Source: Novosphingobium capsulatum NBRC 12533
GTDB taxonomy: Bacteria > Pseudomonadota > Alphaproteobacteria > Sphingomonadales > Sphingomonadaceae
NCBI RefSeq assembly: GCF_001598375.1
Contig: NZ_BCYV01000016.1
Span: 1 to 64,000 of the forward strand
Length of the DNA stretch: 64,000 bases
Direction: 5' to 3'
Shown here: in pieces, positions 32,941-42,170 of the stretch
How the letters are laid out: every line of letters starts with the position of its first letter
How positions within the stretch are numbered: position 1 is the stretch's first letter
Notes under the pieces: generated by a model
Told to the model about the DNA's origin: nothing
The model's database searches: none
What the model saw: only the letters and a program-made list of their open reading frames with translations
Program-made: the position numbers and the translations under genes

Positions 32941-35537
32941 TGCGTTCGTTGCCCGTTTCCTCTGCCCTGGCGTCGGTCATCGCGCTGGCTCTCGCTGCGC
33001 CGCTGGCCCATGCCGACCCGGTGGAGCAGCAAATCGCCACGGCGCTCAAGGGCGTGAGCCTGAAACGCAAGGCTGCCCAGTTGCAAAATACGGCGCCGGC
33101 CGATCCGGGCCTGGGACTGCCGGCCTATGACTGGTGGAACGAAGGGCTGCACGGCCTGGCGCGCAATGGCGTGGCCACGGTGTTTCCCCAGGCGATTGGC
33201 CTTGCCGCCACCTGGGATCCGGCGCTGATGGAGCGGGTGGGCACGGTGGTTTCGACCGAGGCACGGGCGCGGTTCAATGCCCAGCCGGCCAGCGCCGATC
33301 GCCGCATTTACCAGGGCCTCACCATCTGGTCGCCCAATATCAATATCTTCCGCGATCCGCGCTGGGGCCGGGGCCAGGAAACCTATGGTGAAGACCCGCT
33401 GCTGACCGGCAGCCTGGCGGTGGGCTTCATCCATGGTTTGCAAGGTCCAGACCTCGCGCATCCACGCGTCATCGCCACGGCCAAGCACCTGGCAGTCCAT
33501 TCCGGGCCGGAAGCCGGACGCGACAGTTTCGATGTCGATCCTTCCCCTCAAGACCTGGAATGGACCTATCTGCCGCAATTCCGCATGGCCGTAACCCAGG
33601 GTCATGCGTTGTCGCTGATGTGTGCCTACAATTCCCTTGCCGGCATGCCGGCCTGCGCCAACGATGCGCTGCTCAATCAGCGCGTGCGCAAGGACTGGGG
33701 CTTTACCGGTTTCATCGTGTCGGATTGCGATGCCATCGGCAATATCTGGCAGTTCCACCACCATGCCTATGACGCGGCAGAGGCATCGGCAGCAGCGATC
33801 CGGGGCGGCACCGATTTCAACTGCGGCACGGCCTATTCCGCCCTGCCCGACGCAGTGCGGCGCGGCCTGGTGAGCGAGGCCGAGGTCGACCGCGCGCTGG
33901 TGCGTTCGCTCAGCGCGCGCGCACGGCTGGGCATTGCTTTCAACCAGCCCGATCCCTGGCGCGCGATCAAGCCCGATCAGGTCGATACGGCCGATCACCG
34001 CGCCCTGGCCCTGGAAGCGGCGCGCAAGGCCATGGTCCTGGTGCAGAACAACGGCGGCGTCCTGCCGCTGAAACCGGGGGTGAAACTGGCGGTGATCGGC
34101 GCCAATGCCGATGACCTGGGCGTGCTCGAGGCCAATTACCATGGCACCGCCGCCGCACCTGTCACCCCGCTGGAAGGGCTACGCGCGCGCTTTGGCGCCG
34201 ATCACGTGGTCTATGCGCAAGGCTCGGTCCTGGCCGAAGGCGCGCCAGTGGTGCTGCCCGAAACCGCGCTTGCTGCCGATGGCAAGCCGGGGCTGGCGGC
34301 CGAATACCGCGATGCTGCCGGCAAGCTGGTGCTCGCCCGCCAGGATCGCCGCATCGATTTCAACCTCACCCGCGCCGCGCCGGCCGGCCTCGATCCGGCG
34401 CGGTTCAGCGCGCGCTGGCAAGGCATGCTGGTCCCGCCGGGGCCGGGTGCCTGGCGCCTGGCGATCGATGCGCCGCAATGCTGGAAGGATTGCCACCGCC
34501 ACGATGACGTGGCGCTGTGGGTGGGCGGCAAGCAACTGCACGCCGGCCCGCTGGGCAAGGCGCGCGTGGAATTTGCGCTGACCAGCGATGGCACGCCGCA
34601 GCCGATCCGGCTGGAGCTGGAACACTATGGCGACGATGAAGGCCTGCGCCTGATGTGGGTGCCGCCTGCCGGCGCGGAAGAGGCCAAGGCCCTGGCCGTG
34701 GCCAAGGATGCTGACGTGATCGTGGCCGTGCTGGGCCTGTCCCCCGATCTTGAGGGAGAGGCGCTGCAGGTGCAGGTGCCCGGCTTTGTTGGCGGCGATC
34801 GGTCAGAGATCGAACTGCCCGAGCCGCAGGCGAGGCTGCTGGCAAACTTGCGCGCCACGGGCAAGCCAGTGGTCGCCGTACTGGCCACCGGCAGTGCCAT
34901 CGCCATGGATGAAACCCTTGCCGATGCCGTGCTGGTGGCGTGGTATCCGGGGCAAGCCGGCGGCACCGCGCTCGCTGATATCCTGTCGGGCGCCAGCAAT
35001 CCTTCGGGGCGGCTGCCGGTCACGTTCTATCGCCATACCACCGATCTGCCCGCTTTCGTCGACTATGGCATGAAAGAGCGGACCTATCGCTTTTTCACCG
35101 GCAAGCCGCTGTGGGGCTTTGGCCATGGCCTGTCCTACACCCGCTTTGCCTATGCTAACCCGGCCGTGAAGGCGGCCGATACGAAGAGCCCGGTCACCCT
35201 CTCGGTGCGCCTTGCCAACCAGGGCAACCGCGCGGGCGAAGACGTGGTGCAGGCCTATGTCGTGCCGCCGATTCCCGCGCACGAGGTGGTGCTGACCGAA
35301 CCCGTGCTGCAACACCAGTTGGCCGGTTTCGCCCGTGTTAACCTGGCACCGGGCAAGATGCAGACGGTGACGCTGACGCTCGATCCGCGCAGCCTGTCGG
35401 TGGTGGACCGCCGGGGCACCCGCCGGGTTCTTCCCGGCACGTACAAGGCGTGGATCGGCGATGGCCAGCCGGGAGACGGGCCGGGCACCTGGGTGGAATT
35501 CACCCTGGCCGGCCAAGCGCAGGAGATGCCGAAGTGA
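32940..35537 (+). CDS. GH3 glycosidase with inserted PA14 domain, exported
   Basis: 865 residues with a signal peptide ending at AHA-DP. GH3 marks: IFRDPRWGRGQETYGEDPLL (136-154), TAKHLAVHSGPE and the nucleophile Asp262 in GFIVSDCDAI. Within the C-domain, from about residue 470 to 600, sits a PA14-like beta-sandwich (RWQGMLVPPGPGAWRLAIDA, LELEHYGDDEGLRLMW). A fibronectin-III-like domain ends the protein. This architecture is shared by beta-xylosidases, beta-glucosidases and N-acetylglucosaminidases. In an N-glycan locus it may remove beta-1,2-xylose of plant N-glycans or GlcNAc; the sequence alone does not decide. Start and stop overlap both neighbours. Confidence 0.93.
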   Translation: MRSLPVSSALASVIALALAAPLAHADPVEQQIATALKGVSLKRKAAQLQNTAPADPGLGLPAYDWWNEGLHGLARNGVATVFPQAIGLAATWDPALMERVGTVVSTEARARFNAQPASADRRIYQGLTIWSPNINIFRDPRWGRGQETYGEDPLLTGSLAVGFIHGLQGPDLAHPRVIATAKHLAVHSGPEAGRDSFDVDPSPQDLEWTYLPQFRMAVTQGHALSLMCAYNSLAGMPACANDALLNQRVRKDWGFTGFIVSDCDAIGNIWQFHHHAYDAAEASAAAIRGGTDFNCGTAYSALPDAVRRGLVSEAEVDRALVRSLSARARLGIAFNQPDPWRAIKPDQVDTADHRALALEAARKAMVLVQNNGGVLPLKPGVKLAVIGANADDLGVLEANYHGTAAAPVTPLEGLRARFGADHVVYAQGSVLAEGAPVVLPETALAADGKPGLAAEYRDAAGKLVLARQDRRIDFNLTRAAPAGLDPARFSARWQGMLVPPGPGAWRLAIDAPQCWKDCHRHDDVALWVGGKQLHAGPLGKARVEFALTSDGTPQPIRLELEHYGDDEGLRLMWVPPAGAEEAKALAVAKDADVIVAVLGLSPDLEGEALQVQVPGFVGGDRSEIELPEPQARLLANLRATGKPVVAVLATGSAIAMDETLADAVLVAWYPGQAGGTALADILSGASNPSGRLPVTFYRHTTDLPAFVDYGMKERTYRFFTGKPLWGFGHGLSYTRFAYANPAVKAADTKSPVTLSVRLANQGNRAGEDVVQAYVVPPIPAHEVVLTEPVLQHQLAGFARVNLAPGKMQTVTLTLDPRSLSVVDRRGTRRVLPGTYKAWIGDGQPGDGPGTWVEFTLAGQAQEMPK

Positions 35538-37090
35538 CCAAAGCCACCACCCCCCATGCCGCAGCGCTGGATCGCCGCTCGCTGGTCAAGGGTGCGGCGG
35601 CGCTGGCCACGGCCGGCTTCGTGGCCAGCCAGCCGGCGCGCGGCGCCGTCGCGGCGCAGGCCATTCCGCCGATCGCCGCGCCGCCCACCCCCGCCGCCCA
35701 GGCGCCTGCTGCCGCAGCCCCGGGCACGGCACCGGCCCCGCTGGGCTTTGCCGCGCGCCCGCCCAAGGTGCAGCGCCGCTTCACCAGCCCGGCGGTGGAG
35801 GAAGAGATCACGCGCGTTTCGGCGATGATCGCCGATCCCAAGCTGCGCGCGATGTTCGCCGCCTGCTATCCCAACACGCTCGATACCACGGTGGAACTGG
35901 GCCTGGTCGATGGCCGGGTCGATGCCTTTGTCATCACTGGCGATATTCCGTGCATGTGGCTGCGCGACAGCAGCGCGCAGCTGCTGTCCTACATCCACCT
36001 CGTGCGCAAGGACGCGCACCTGGCCACGCTGTTTCGCGGTGCCATTGCCCGCCAGGCGCGTTCGGTCCTGCTCGATCCCTATGCCAATGCGTTCATGCGC
36101 GATGCCACGGCCAAGACCAACCTGCCCTGGGCCCTGGAAGACCAGACGCAGATGAAAACCGGCGTGGCCGAACGCAAGTGGGAGGTCGATTCGCTGTGCT
36201 GGCCGATGCGCCTCGCCTATCGCTACTGGCAGGCCAGCGGCGATACGGCCCCGTTCGACAACATCTGGGTTTCGGCGCAGCAGGCGATCGTGCGCACGTT
36301 CCGTGAACAGCAGCGCAAGGACGGGCGCGGCCCCTACAGCTTCCGCCGCACCAGCGATCGGCCCACCGAAACGCTCGGCCTCGATGGCTATGGCGCGCCC
36401 ACGCGGCCGGTCGGGCTGATCCACAGCGGCTTCCGCCCGTCTGACGATGCCTGCCTCTATCCGTTCCTGATCCCGTCCAACCACTTTGCCGTCACCACCC
36501 TGCGCGAAATGGCGCTGGTGGCCGAAGGCGCGGCGGGCAATGCCGCGCTCGCGGCCGATGCGCGCGCGCTGGCCGATGAAGTGGCCGCCGCGCTGGCCAA
36601 GTGGGGCACCATGCGCCTGCCCGACGGGCGGCAGGTCTGGGCCTATGAAGTCGATGGCTTTGGCAACGCGGTGTTCATGGACGATGCCAACGTGCCCTCG
36701 CTGCTCGGCCTGGCCTATACCGGCTGTGTCACCGCCGATGATCCGCTGTGGCAGGCCACGGCGGCGGCGTGCTGGTCGGATGCCAATCCCTATTTCTTCA
36801 AGGGTTCGGCGATCGAGGGGATCGGCGGCCCGCATGTCGGCCTGGGTCAGGTCTGGCCGATGAGCCTGATCGTGCGTGCCATGTCGTCCAGCGATCCGGC
36901 GGTGATCGCACCGCTGCTGCGCCAGCTGCGCGATACTGACGCCGGCACCGGCTTCATGCACGAGGCGGTCGATTGCAACAATCCGGCCCAGTTCACCCGC
37001 AGCTGGTTTGCCTGGGCCAATGGCCTGTTCGGCGAAATGATCGTGGGCCTGGCCGATCGCCTGCCGGCGGTGCTGGCCAACCCGCTCTGA
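35534..37090 (+). CDS. GH125 exo-alpha-1,6-mannosidase, Tat-exported
   Basis: 518 residues from a GTG at 35534 that lies in the upstream stop (GTGA) and has AGGAG at ideal spacing; an ATG 84 bases earlier is less likely. A twin-arginine signal (DRRSLVKGAAALATAGF) is followed by a Pro/Ala-rich linker of about 50 residues. The (alpha/alpha)6 barrel shows GH125 segments: TTVELGLVDGRVDAFVITGD, MWLRDSSAQLLSY, WEVDSLCWPMRLAY and RTFREQQRKDGRGPYSF. The family hydrolyses alpha-1,6-mannose without metal, complementing GH92. Confidence 0.95.
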   Translation: MTKATTPHAAALDRRSLVKGAAALATAGFVASQPARGAVAAQAIPPIAAPPTPAAQAPAAAAPGTAPAPLGFAARPPKVQRRFTSPAVEEEITRVSAMIADPKLRAMFAACYPNTLDTTVELGLVDGRVDAFVITGDIPCMWLRDSSAQLLSYIHLVRKDAHLATLFRGAIARQARSVLLDPYANAFMRDATAKTNLPWALEDQTQMKTGVAERKWEVDSLCWPMRLAYRYWQASGDTAPFDNIWVSAQQAIVRTFREQQRKDGRGPYSFRRTSDRPTETLGLDGYGAPTRPVGLIHSGFRPSDDACLYPFLIPSNHFAVTTLREMALVAEGAAGNAALAADARALADEVAAALAKWGTMRLPDGRQVWAYEVDGFGNAVFMDDANVPSLLGLAYTGCVTADDPLWQATAAACWSDANPYFFKGSAIEGIGGPHVGLGQVWPMSLIVRAMSSSDPAVIAPLLRQLRDTDAGTGFMHEAVDCNNPAQFTRSWFAWANGLFGEMIVGLADRLPAVLANPL

Positions 37091-37138
37091 CCTTTCGCGC
37101 GGCGCCGCGTGCGCCGCGCCTTTCCCCAAGGATTGCCC

Positions 37139-39082
37139 ATGGACCTGTCCCGCCGTCGCTTCCTGTCGCGCTCTGCTGCCGCGGGCGCGGTTGCCCCCAC
37201 GCTGGCCGCTGCGCCGGCTCTGGCTGCCACCCCGGCGGCCACGGCACCCGCACCCTGGGGCGCCACGCCGTCGCCGCGCCAGTGGAAGTGGCACCAGCGC
37301 GGCATGTATGCCTTCGTCCATTTCTCCATGAACACCTTCACCGGCAAGGAATGGGGCTATGGCGATGAAAAGCCGGAATGGTTCAACCCCACCGATTTCA
37401 GTGCCGACCAGATCGTGCTGGCCGCCAAGTCTGCCGGGATGACCGGGGTGATCCTTACCGCCAAGCACCACGATGGCTTCTGCCTGTGGCAGACGCAGCT
37501 GACCGAGCATTCGATCCGCAACAGCCACTACAAGGGCGGCAAGGGCGATATCGTTGCCGAAATGGGCGAGGCGGCGCGCCGCCATGGCCTGTCCTATGGC
37601 CTCTATCTGTCGCCGTGGGACCGTAATCATCCCGAATATGGCCGGCCCGCCTATGTCGATTACTATCGCGCGCAACTGACCGAGCTGTGCACCCGCTATG
37701 GCAAGCTGTTCGAGGTGTGGTTCGACGGCGCCAATGGCGGCGATGGCTATTACGGCGGCGCCCGCGAAACCCGGCACATCGATGCCCCGCGCTATTACAA
37801 CTGGCCCTCGATCATCGCTCTGGTTCACCAGATGCAGCCCGATGCCTGCACGTTCGATCCGCTCGGCGCCGATATCCGCTGGGTGGGCAATGAAGATGGC
37901 GTGGCCGGCGATCCCTGCTGGCCGACGATGCCCAACAAGCCCTATGAACAGGATGTCGGCAATTCCGGCCTGCGTGGCGGCGAAATCTGGTGGCCGGCCG
38001 AAACCGATGTGTCGATCCGCCCCGGCTGGTTCTATCACCCCGATGAAGACACCAAGGTGAAAAGCCCCGAGCGCCTGGTGCGCCTGTTCGACGAATCCGT
38101 GGGACGCGGCACCAATCTCAACCTCAACCTGCCGCCCGATCAGCGCGGGCGTCTGGCCGATCATGACGTGGCAGTGCTCGCCTCTTTCGGCGATGCCATG
38201 CGCGCCACCTTTGCCCGCGATCTGGCCAAGGGCGCGGTAGCCCATGCCAGCGCGGTGCGCGGTCCCCGCTTTGCCCCGGCCGCGGTGCTCGATGGCCGGG
38301 CCGAAACCTATTGGTCCACGCCCGATGCCGTGCACACCCCCACGCTCACGCTCGATCTGGCGCCGGGGACGCGGTTCGATGTGGTGCGCGTGGCCGAATA
38401 CCTGCCGCTCGGCGTGCGCGTCACCCGCTTTGCCATCGAGGCCGAAATCGGCGGGCAGTGGCAGCGGCTGGCGGAAAAGGAATGCATCGGCGCGCAACGC
38501 GTGGTGCGCCTGCCCGCGCCGATTGCGCCCCGCCGCGTGCGCCTGGTGATCCTCGATGCCCCGGCGTGCCCCGCCATCCGCGAGTTTGCCCTGTTCAAAA
38601 GCGTGGCGCCGGTGCCGGTGGCCGCGCCTGCGCCGCGCAGCAGCGATGTGCTCAGCACGCTGGGCTGGCGCGTGGTCGATGCCAGCGCGCCGGGCGCGCA
38701 GGCGCTGCTCGATGGCGAGGTCGAAACGCTGTGGACTCAGCCGGTGCCCACCGCCGGCCACCCGGCCACGGTCACGCTCGATATCGGCCGTGCCGTCACG
38801 CTGGGCGGTTTCAGCCTGACCCCGCCGCGCCACCTGGCACCCGATGCCACGCCGCCGCGCGGCTATCGTGTAGAGACCAGCCTGGACGGGCAGGCCTGGC
38901 AGGCCCAGGGCGAGGGCGAGTTTTCCAATATCGCCTATGCCCTGGCGACGCAGCGCATCGGTTTTGCCGCCCCGGTCCAGGCACGCTATCTGCGCCTGGC
39001 CTTTGCCCAGCCGGCGCTGCCCGATCGCGCGGTGCTGGCGATCGCCGGGGTCGGTGGGTTCAGCGGCGCCTTGCCCCGCTGA
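37139..39082 (+). CDS. GH29 alpha-L-fucosidase, Tat-exported
   Basis: 647 residues from the ATG at 37139 (AAGGA six bases upstream). Twin-arginine signal SRRRFLSRSAAAGAV. The GH29 barrel shows MYAFVHFSMNTFTGKEWGYG, TAKHHDGFCLW and the nucleophile Asp196 in FEVWFDGANG. Residues from about 370 on form two F5/8 type C (discoidin-like) modules. The subtype with EWGYGDE resembles GH29 enzymes active on alpha-1,3/1,4-fucose, which would suit core alpha-1,3-fucose of plant N-glycans; this is inference. It ends the glycosidase operon and overlaps the convergent esterase gene by 23 bases. Confidence 0.94.
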   Translation: MDLSRRRFLSRSAAAGAVAPTLAAAPALAATPAATAPAPWGATPSPRQWKWHQRGMYAFVHFSMNTFTGKEWGYGDEKPEWFNPTDFSADQIVLAAKSAGMTGVILTAKHHDGFCLWQTQLTEHSIRNSHYKGGKGDIVAEMGEAARRHGLSYGLYLSPWDRNHPEYGRPAYVDYYRAQLTELCTRYGKLFEVWFDGANGGDGYYGGARETRHIDAPRYYNWPSIIALVHQMQPDACTFDPLGADIRWVGNEDGVAGDPCWPTMPNKPYEQDVGNSGLRGGEIWWPAETDVSIRPGWFYHPDEDTKVKSPERLVRLFDESVGRGTNLNLNLPPDQRGRLADHDVAVLASFGDAMRATFARDLAKGAVAHASAVRGPRFAPAAVLDGRAETYWSTPDAVHTPTLTLDLAPGTRFDVVRVAEYLPLGVRVTRFAIEAEIGGQWQRLAEKECIGAQRVVRLPAPIAPRRVRLVILDAPACPAIREFALFKSVAPVPVAAPAPRSSDVLSTLGWRVVDASAPGAQALLDGEVETLWTQPVPTAGHPATVTLDIGRAVTLGGFSLTPPRHLAPDATPPRGYRVETSLDGQAWQAQGEGEFSNIAYALATQRIGFAAPVQARYLRLAFAQPALPDRAVLAIAGVGGFSGALPR

Positions 39083-40610
39083 CCGGCTCGATCGGCGTCT
39101 GTTGCCACAATAGGCGTTCGGCGCCGTCGGGATCGTTCTCGACGGTGCTGACGCGGTCGAACACCATGGTGGCGCGGGTGGTGGCGTCAAAGCGCGGCCA
39201 GGCCGGCATGCCTGATGACCCGGGCGCGCCACCTTTGACAAAGGCCACCATCGCCTCGTGCCAGGCTTCGGCAATCGGCTGGTCCGCCGCCGAAAGGCCG
39301 AACATCTGCGCCATCGATGGCAGTGTCACGTGGTCAAACGTCAGCGGCAGGTCGAGCACGTGGGGGCTGTGTCCCTTGTAGGGGCCGCCCGGCGCCGGCC
39401 AGGCCAGGCGATAGCGCCACACCGGCGCGCCGCGTGCGGCATGGGCCTCGGCCAGGCGCAGCGTGGGCATGCCATATTCCTCGGCCGTCAGCAGGCGCCA
39501 GTGGCGCTGGGCGTCGGTCCATTCGGGAAAGGCGCGGGCATAGGCGCGGTTGAGCGCGGTCATCCGCGGCATCGGCTCGGTCGATACGCTTTGCGACCAG
39601 ATCGGCCGGCTGGCCTGCACCTCGTTCAGGAACAGGCGGCTTTCGTTGGCATTCGATCCGGTCAGCAGCGGCACGCGTGGCGCGCGCCCCTCGATCACGC
39701 GGGCCAGCGGCGCCTGGGGCAGGAATGCGCCATCGACCGTCGGCCGGAATGGCAGGCCCTGTGGCCAGCCCTTGCGCGCGGCGACTTGCGCTTCGACCAG
39801 CGCGGGAAAAGGCGCCACCAGCAACCGCTCCACCCCGCCCAGCCGCGCCACCACGGCATTGGCAAAGATCGCGGCGGTGGCAGGAATATGCACGGTCTGC
39901 GCCCCGCCGCTGAACACCATGGCGCGGGCATAGAGCCCGTCGGCCGCCGGCGTGCCGAGCAGTGCGCAGACATTGCGCGCGCCCGATGATTCGCCCGCCA
40001 GCGTCACCGCGCGCGGGTTGCCGCCGAACGCGGCGATATTGTCCTGCACCCAGCGCAGGCCCAGCACCAGGTCACGCAGGCCATTGTTGCCGCTGCCGGC
40101 ATAGGCGCGGCCCAGCAGGTGGCCCAGTTCCATGAAGCCCAGCGCGCCCAGGCGATAGTTCAGCGTCACGCAGACCACGCCATGCGCGGCAAAGCGGTTG
40201 CCGGCGATCACCTCCCACCCGCTCCATCCGGTTTCGTTGCTGCCGCCGTGCACGAAGACCATCACTGGATAGCGCCCCGGTGCCGCCGGCGCCCAGATGT
40301 TGAGCTGAAGGCAATCTTCCGCCTGGACGGCGGGCAGCGGGTCCATTCCGGCCGGCTGCGGCGCGGCGCGCGCCGGGCGGGTGGCATCCCATTCGCCTTG
40401 CCAGGGCCGGGCCGGGCGCGGCGCGGCAAAGCGGGCGGCGGTGCCATAGGGGATCCCGGTGAACACGCGCATGCCATCGGCCATGCGGCCACGCACCACG
40501 CCGCTGCGGGTGGTCACGCGCAGGGTGTCGCGGGCGGCATGCGCCACTTGGGGCAGGGCCAGCGTGGCGGCCATGCCGCCCAGCGCCCGGCGCCGCGTCA
40601 TCAGGGGCAT
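39060..40610 (-). CDS. Type-B carboxylesterase, Tat-exported
   Basis: 516 residues with a twin-arginine leader (TRRRALGGMAATLAL); a start three codons later (40601) is equally possible. The alpha/beta-hydrolase shows EDCLQLNIWAP, the oxyanion hole HGGSNETG, and the catalytic Ser208 in GESSG. The likely triad partners are the Glu in TGSNANESRLF and the His in GHSPHVLDLPL. It may remove acyl groups that block glycosidases, but no substrate can be read. The 3' end overlaps the fucosidase gene on the other strand. A LacI-like core (GGAAACGTTCC, 40666-40676) lies 56 bases upstream. Confidence 0.9.
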   Translation of the reverse strand: MPLMTRRRALGGMAATLALPQVAHAARDTLRVTTRSGVVRGRMADGMRVFTGIPYGTAARFAAPRPARPWQGEWDATRPARAAPQPAGMDPLPAVQAEDCLQLNIWAPAAPGRYPVMVFVHGGSNETGWSGWEVIAGNRFAAHGVVCVTLNYRLGALGFMELGHLLGRAYAGSGNNGLRDLVLGLRWVQDNIAAFGGNPRAVTLAGESSGARNVCALLGTPAADGLYARAMVFSGGAQTVHIPATAAIFANAVVARLGGVERLLVAPFPALVEAQVAARKGWPQGLPFRPTVDGAFLPQAPLARVIEGRAPRVPLLTGSNANESRLFLNEVQASRPIWSQSVSTEPMPRMTALNRAYARAFPEWTDAQRHWRLLTAEEYGMPTLRLAEAHAARGAPVWRYRLAWPAPGGPYKGHSPHVLDLPLTFDHVTLPSMAQMFGLSAADQPIAEAWHEAMVAFVKGGAPGSSGMPAWPRFDATTRATMVFDRVSTVENDPDGAERLLWQQTPIEPVSGARRR

Positions 40611-40707
40611 GCGTCGATCAATCCCTTGTTCGTTCAGGCTATCATGCCTCTTACCCGAAAGGATCGGAAACGTTCCACCCCGGCCGGCGCAGGCGCACCC
40701 GCTTTTG

Positions 40708-40742
40708 CTCGCCCTTGCCCCATGCGCAAGGGGCAGGGCGAG
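40708..40742 (-). terminator. Stem-loop after oprB
   Basis: CTCGCCC and TGCCCC pair with GGGGCA and GGGCGAG around an 8-base loop, with one bulged T, eight bases beyond the porin stop codon. There is no long T-run on the minus strand, so termination strength is uncertain. It separates the porin gene from the esterase gene. Confidence 0.5.
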
Positions 40743-40749
40743 GTTTTGC

Positions 40750-41937
40750 CTAGCGCGCCCAGGCCAGCTTGAACCGCATGCCCCAGACCAGGGCAGAGCG
40801 CAGCGCCGGATTCCAGCCTGGATGGATCACATATTGCAGTTCCGGTTGCAGGGTCAGCCATTTCGCCACTGGCCGCGCCGCGGTCAGCTCCAGCGCGGTT
40901 TCATGGGGCCGCGCCACCACGGCATCCGGCAGCAGCGCGACCCGCGCGCGGCTGCCGAGCCGGGCATGGGCCATGGCCACGCCCAATTGCCAGGCGCCCG
41001 CCTCGCGCACCACGCCAGTGCCTAGATAGCAACTGATCGGATTGCTGCGCGGGTCGGCCAGGCCCAGCCGAACCCAGCCATGCCAGCGCGGTGCCAGCGG
41101 CCCTTCGATCAATACATAGCCGCCCTGCGAGTGGGCGCTGTGCCCTGCATCGTCCACGCGCGGCAGCGGCCGGGTATAGCGCCACACGCCCACCTGCACT
41201 TCGCCCTGGCCCAGCGGAAACTCCACCTCGCCGATCAGCAGCGCGCCGGTCGTGCCGGGCAGGCGCAGGGCGGGTACATGGTCGTTGGCCACGCTGCCAG
41301 CCTGCGCGTCGAACGCGCCCAGGCGCAGCGTGGTCTTGCCTGCGGTGCTGGCGGTAACCAGCGCCCCGCTCACTGCCATGGGAAAGATGCCGGGGCCGTT
41401 GGGGCCGCTTTGCGCCAGTTCGGCGCCAGTGCCGTGACTGGCGTGGACGAACAGGGCGCCCACGCTCTGCACGTCGAACTCGGTGTTCACGTCGATCAGG
41501 CCCACTTTGGTCGCAATCGCCAGCGGCGCGGCATTGTCGCTCGCCTGCCAGCGCACCCAGGCTTCATACAGGTGATGGCGCCCTGGCGCCTGGATGCTGC
41601 TGATGCCCTGCGCATCGCCCACCCACGAATCGGAAAAGACCGGCCCATGCACGGCGATCATGTCGATATGCGCGGTCAGGCGCGACACACCCAGCGCGCC
41701 GCCATCCACGTCCACCCAGGCATCGGCCCGCGCCGCCAGCCCGCCGCCGCGCGCCGCACCGCCATCGGCAACATCCAGGGCATCGGCCACATAGCTGGCG
41801 CCCAGGCCGATCAGCCGCGCCGGTGGCGTATCTGCTGCCCAAGCCGTCTGCGGCAGGGCCAGCATCAGGCCAAGCAGCGCGGTGGCGCGGGACAGCCGGT
41901 GGCGCCTGGGCCGCGCCGGGGGAAGGGATCTGCACAT
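40750..41937 (-). CDS. OprB-family carbohydrate-selective porin
   Basis: 395 residues with a signal peptide ending at AWA-AD. The body is a predicted outer-membrane beta-barrel with alternating hydrophobic residues. Segments such as HHLYEAWVRWQ, GLIDVNTEF and the C-terminal LQPELQYVIHPGWNPALRSA are typical of OprB. OprB porins pass monosaccharides and small sugars, so this would let in sugars released outside the cell. A palindromic operator cluster lies 145-167 bases upstream, next to a TTGACA on the same strand. Confidence 0.9.
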   Translation of the reverse strand: MCRSLPPARPRRHRLSRATALLGLMLALPQTAWAADTPPARLIGLGASYVADALDVADGGAARGGGLAARADAWVDVDGGALGVSRLTAHIDMIAVHGPVFSDSWVGDAQGISSIQAPGRHHLYEAWVRWQASDNAAPLAIATKVGLIDVNTEFDVQSVGALFVHASHGTGAELAQSGPNGPGIFPMAVSGALVTASTAGKTTLRLGAFDAQAGSVANDHVPALRLPGTTGALLIGEVEFPLGQGEVQVGVWRYTRPLPRVDDAGHSAHSQGGYVLIEGPLAPRWHGWVRLGLADPRSNPISCYLGTGVVREAGAWQLGVAMAHARLGSRARVALLPDAVVARPHETALELTAARPVAKWLTLQPELQYVIHPGWNPALRSALVWGMRFKLAWAR

Positions 41938-42081
41938 GCCGCACAGTCTGCGGCATCGCCGGCCAAGCCTGGATGGATGCCGGGCTGCGCAGAAACGCGC
42001 ATCGCGGCAATGCGGAAGGCGGCATTAAGCTGCCGTTGACCGGCAAGCCCATGCCGCCACCACAACAGCCGCTGCCGCCCC

Positions 42082-42104
42082 GCTGAAAATTTCAGCCGGC
42101 TGAA
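42082..42104. promoter_or_regulatory. Palindromic operator cluster upstream of oprB
   Basis: Three alternating half-sites GCTGAA / TTCAGC / GCTGAA form two overlapping palindromes: GCTGAAAATTTCAGC (spacer AAT) and TTCAGCCGGCTGAA (14 bases, perfect, central CG). The second has the layout of a LacI-family operator. Just upstream of oprB (minus strand) lies TTGACA at 42134-42129, so a repressor bound here would cover the promoter or first transcribed bases. Confidence 0.5.
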
Positions 42105-42170
42105 GTGTTGCAACCCTGCATCAGATCTTGTCAAAGAATAGGTATGCACTTTTGGACTAGCACGTCTGGC

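Noticed and set aside
35255..39274. Open minus-strand frame of over 1300 codons opposite GH3, GH125 and GH29
   Set aside because: It mirrors the third-position GC bias of the plus-strand genes, has no start signal, low-complexity composition rich in Arg, Gly and His, and no domain. The plus-strand genes have clear catalytic motifs.
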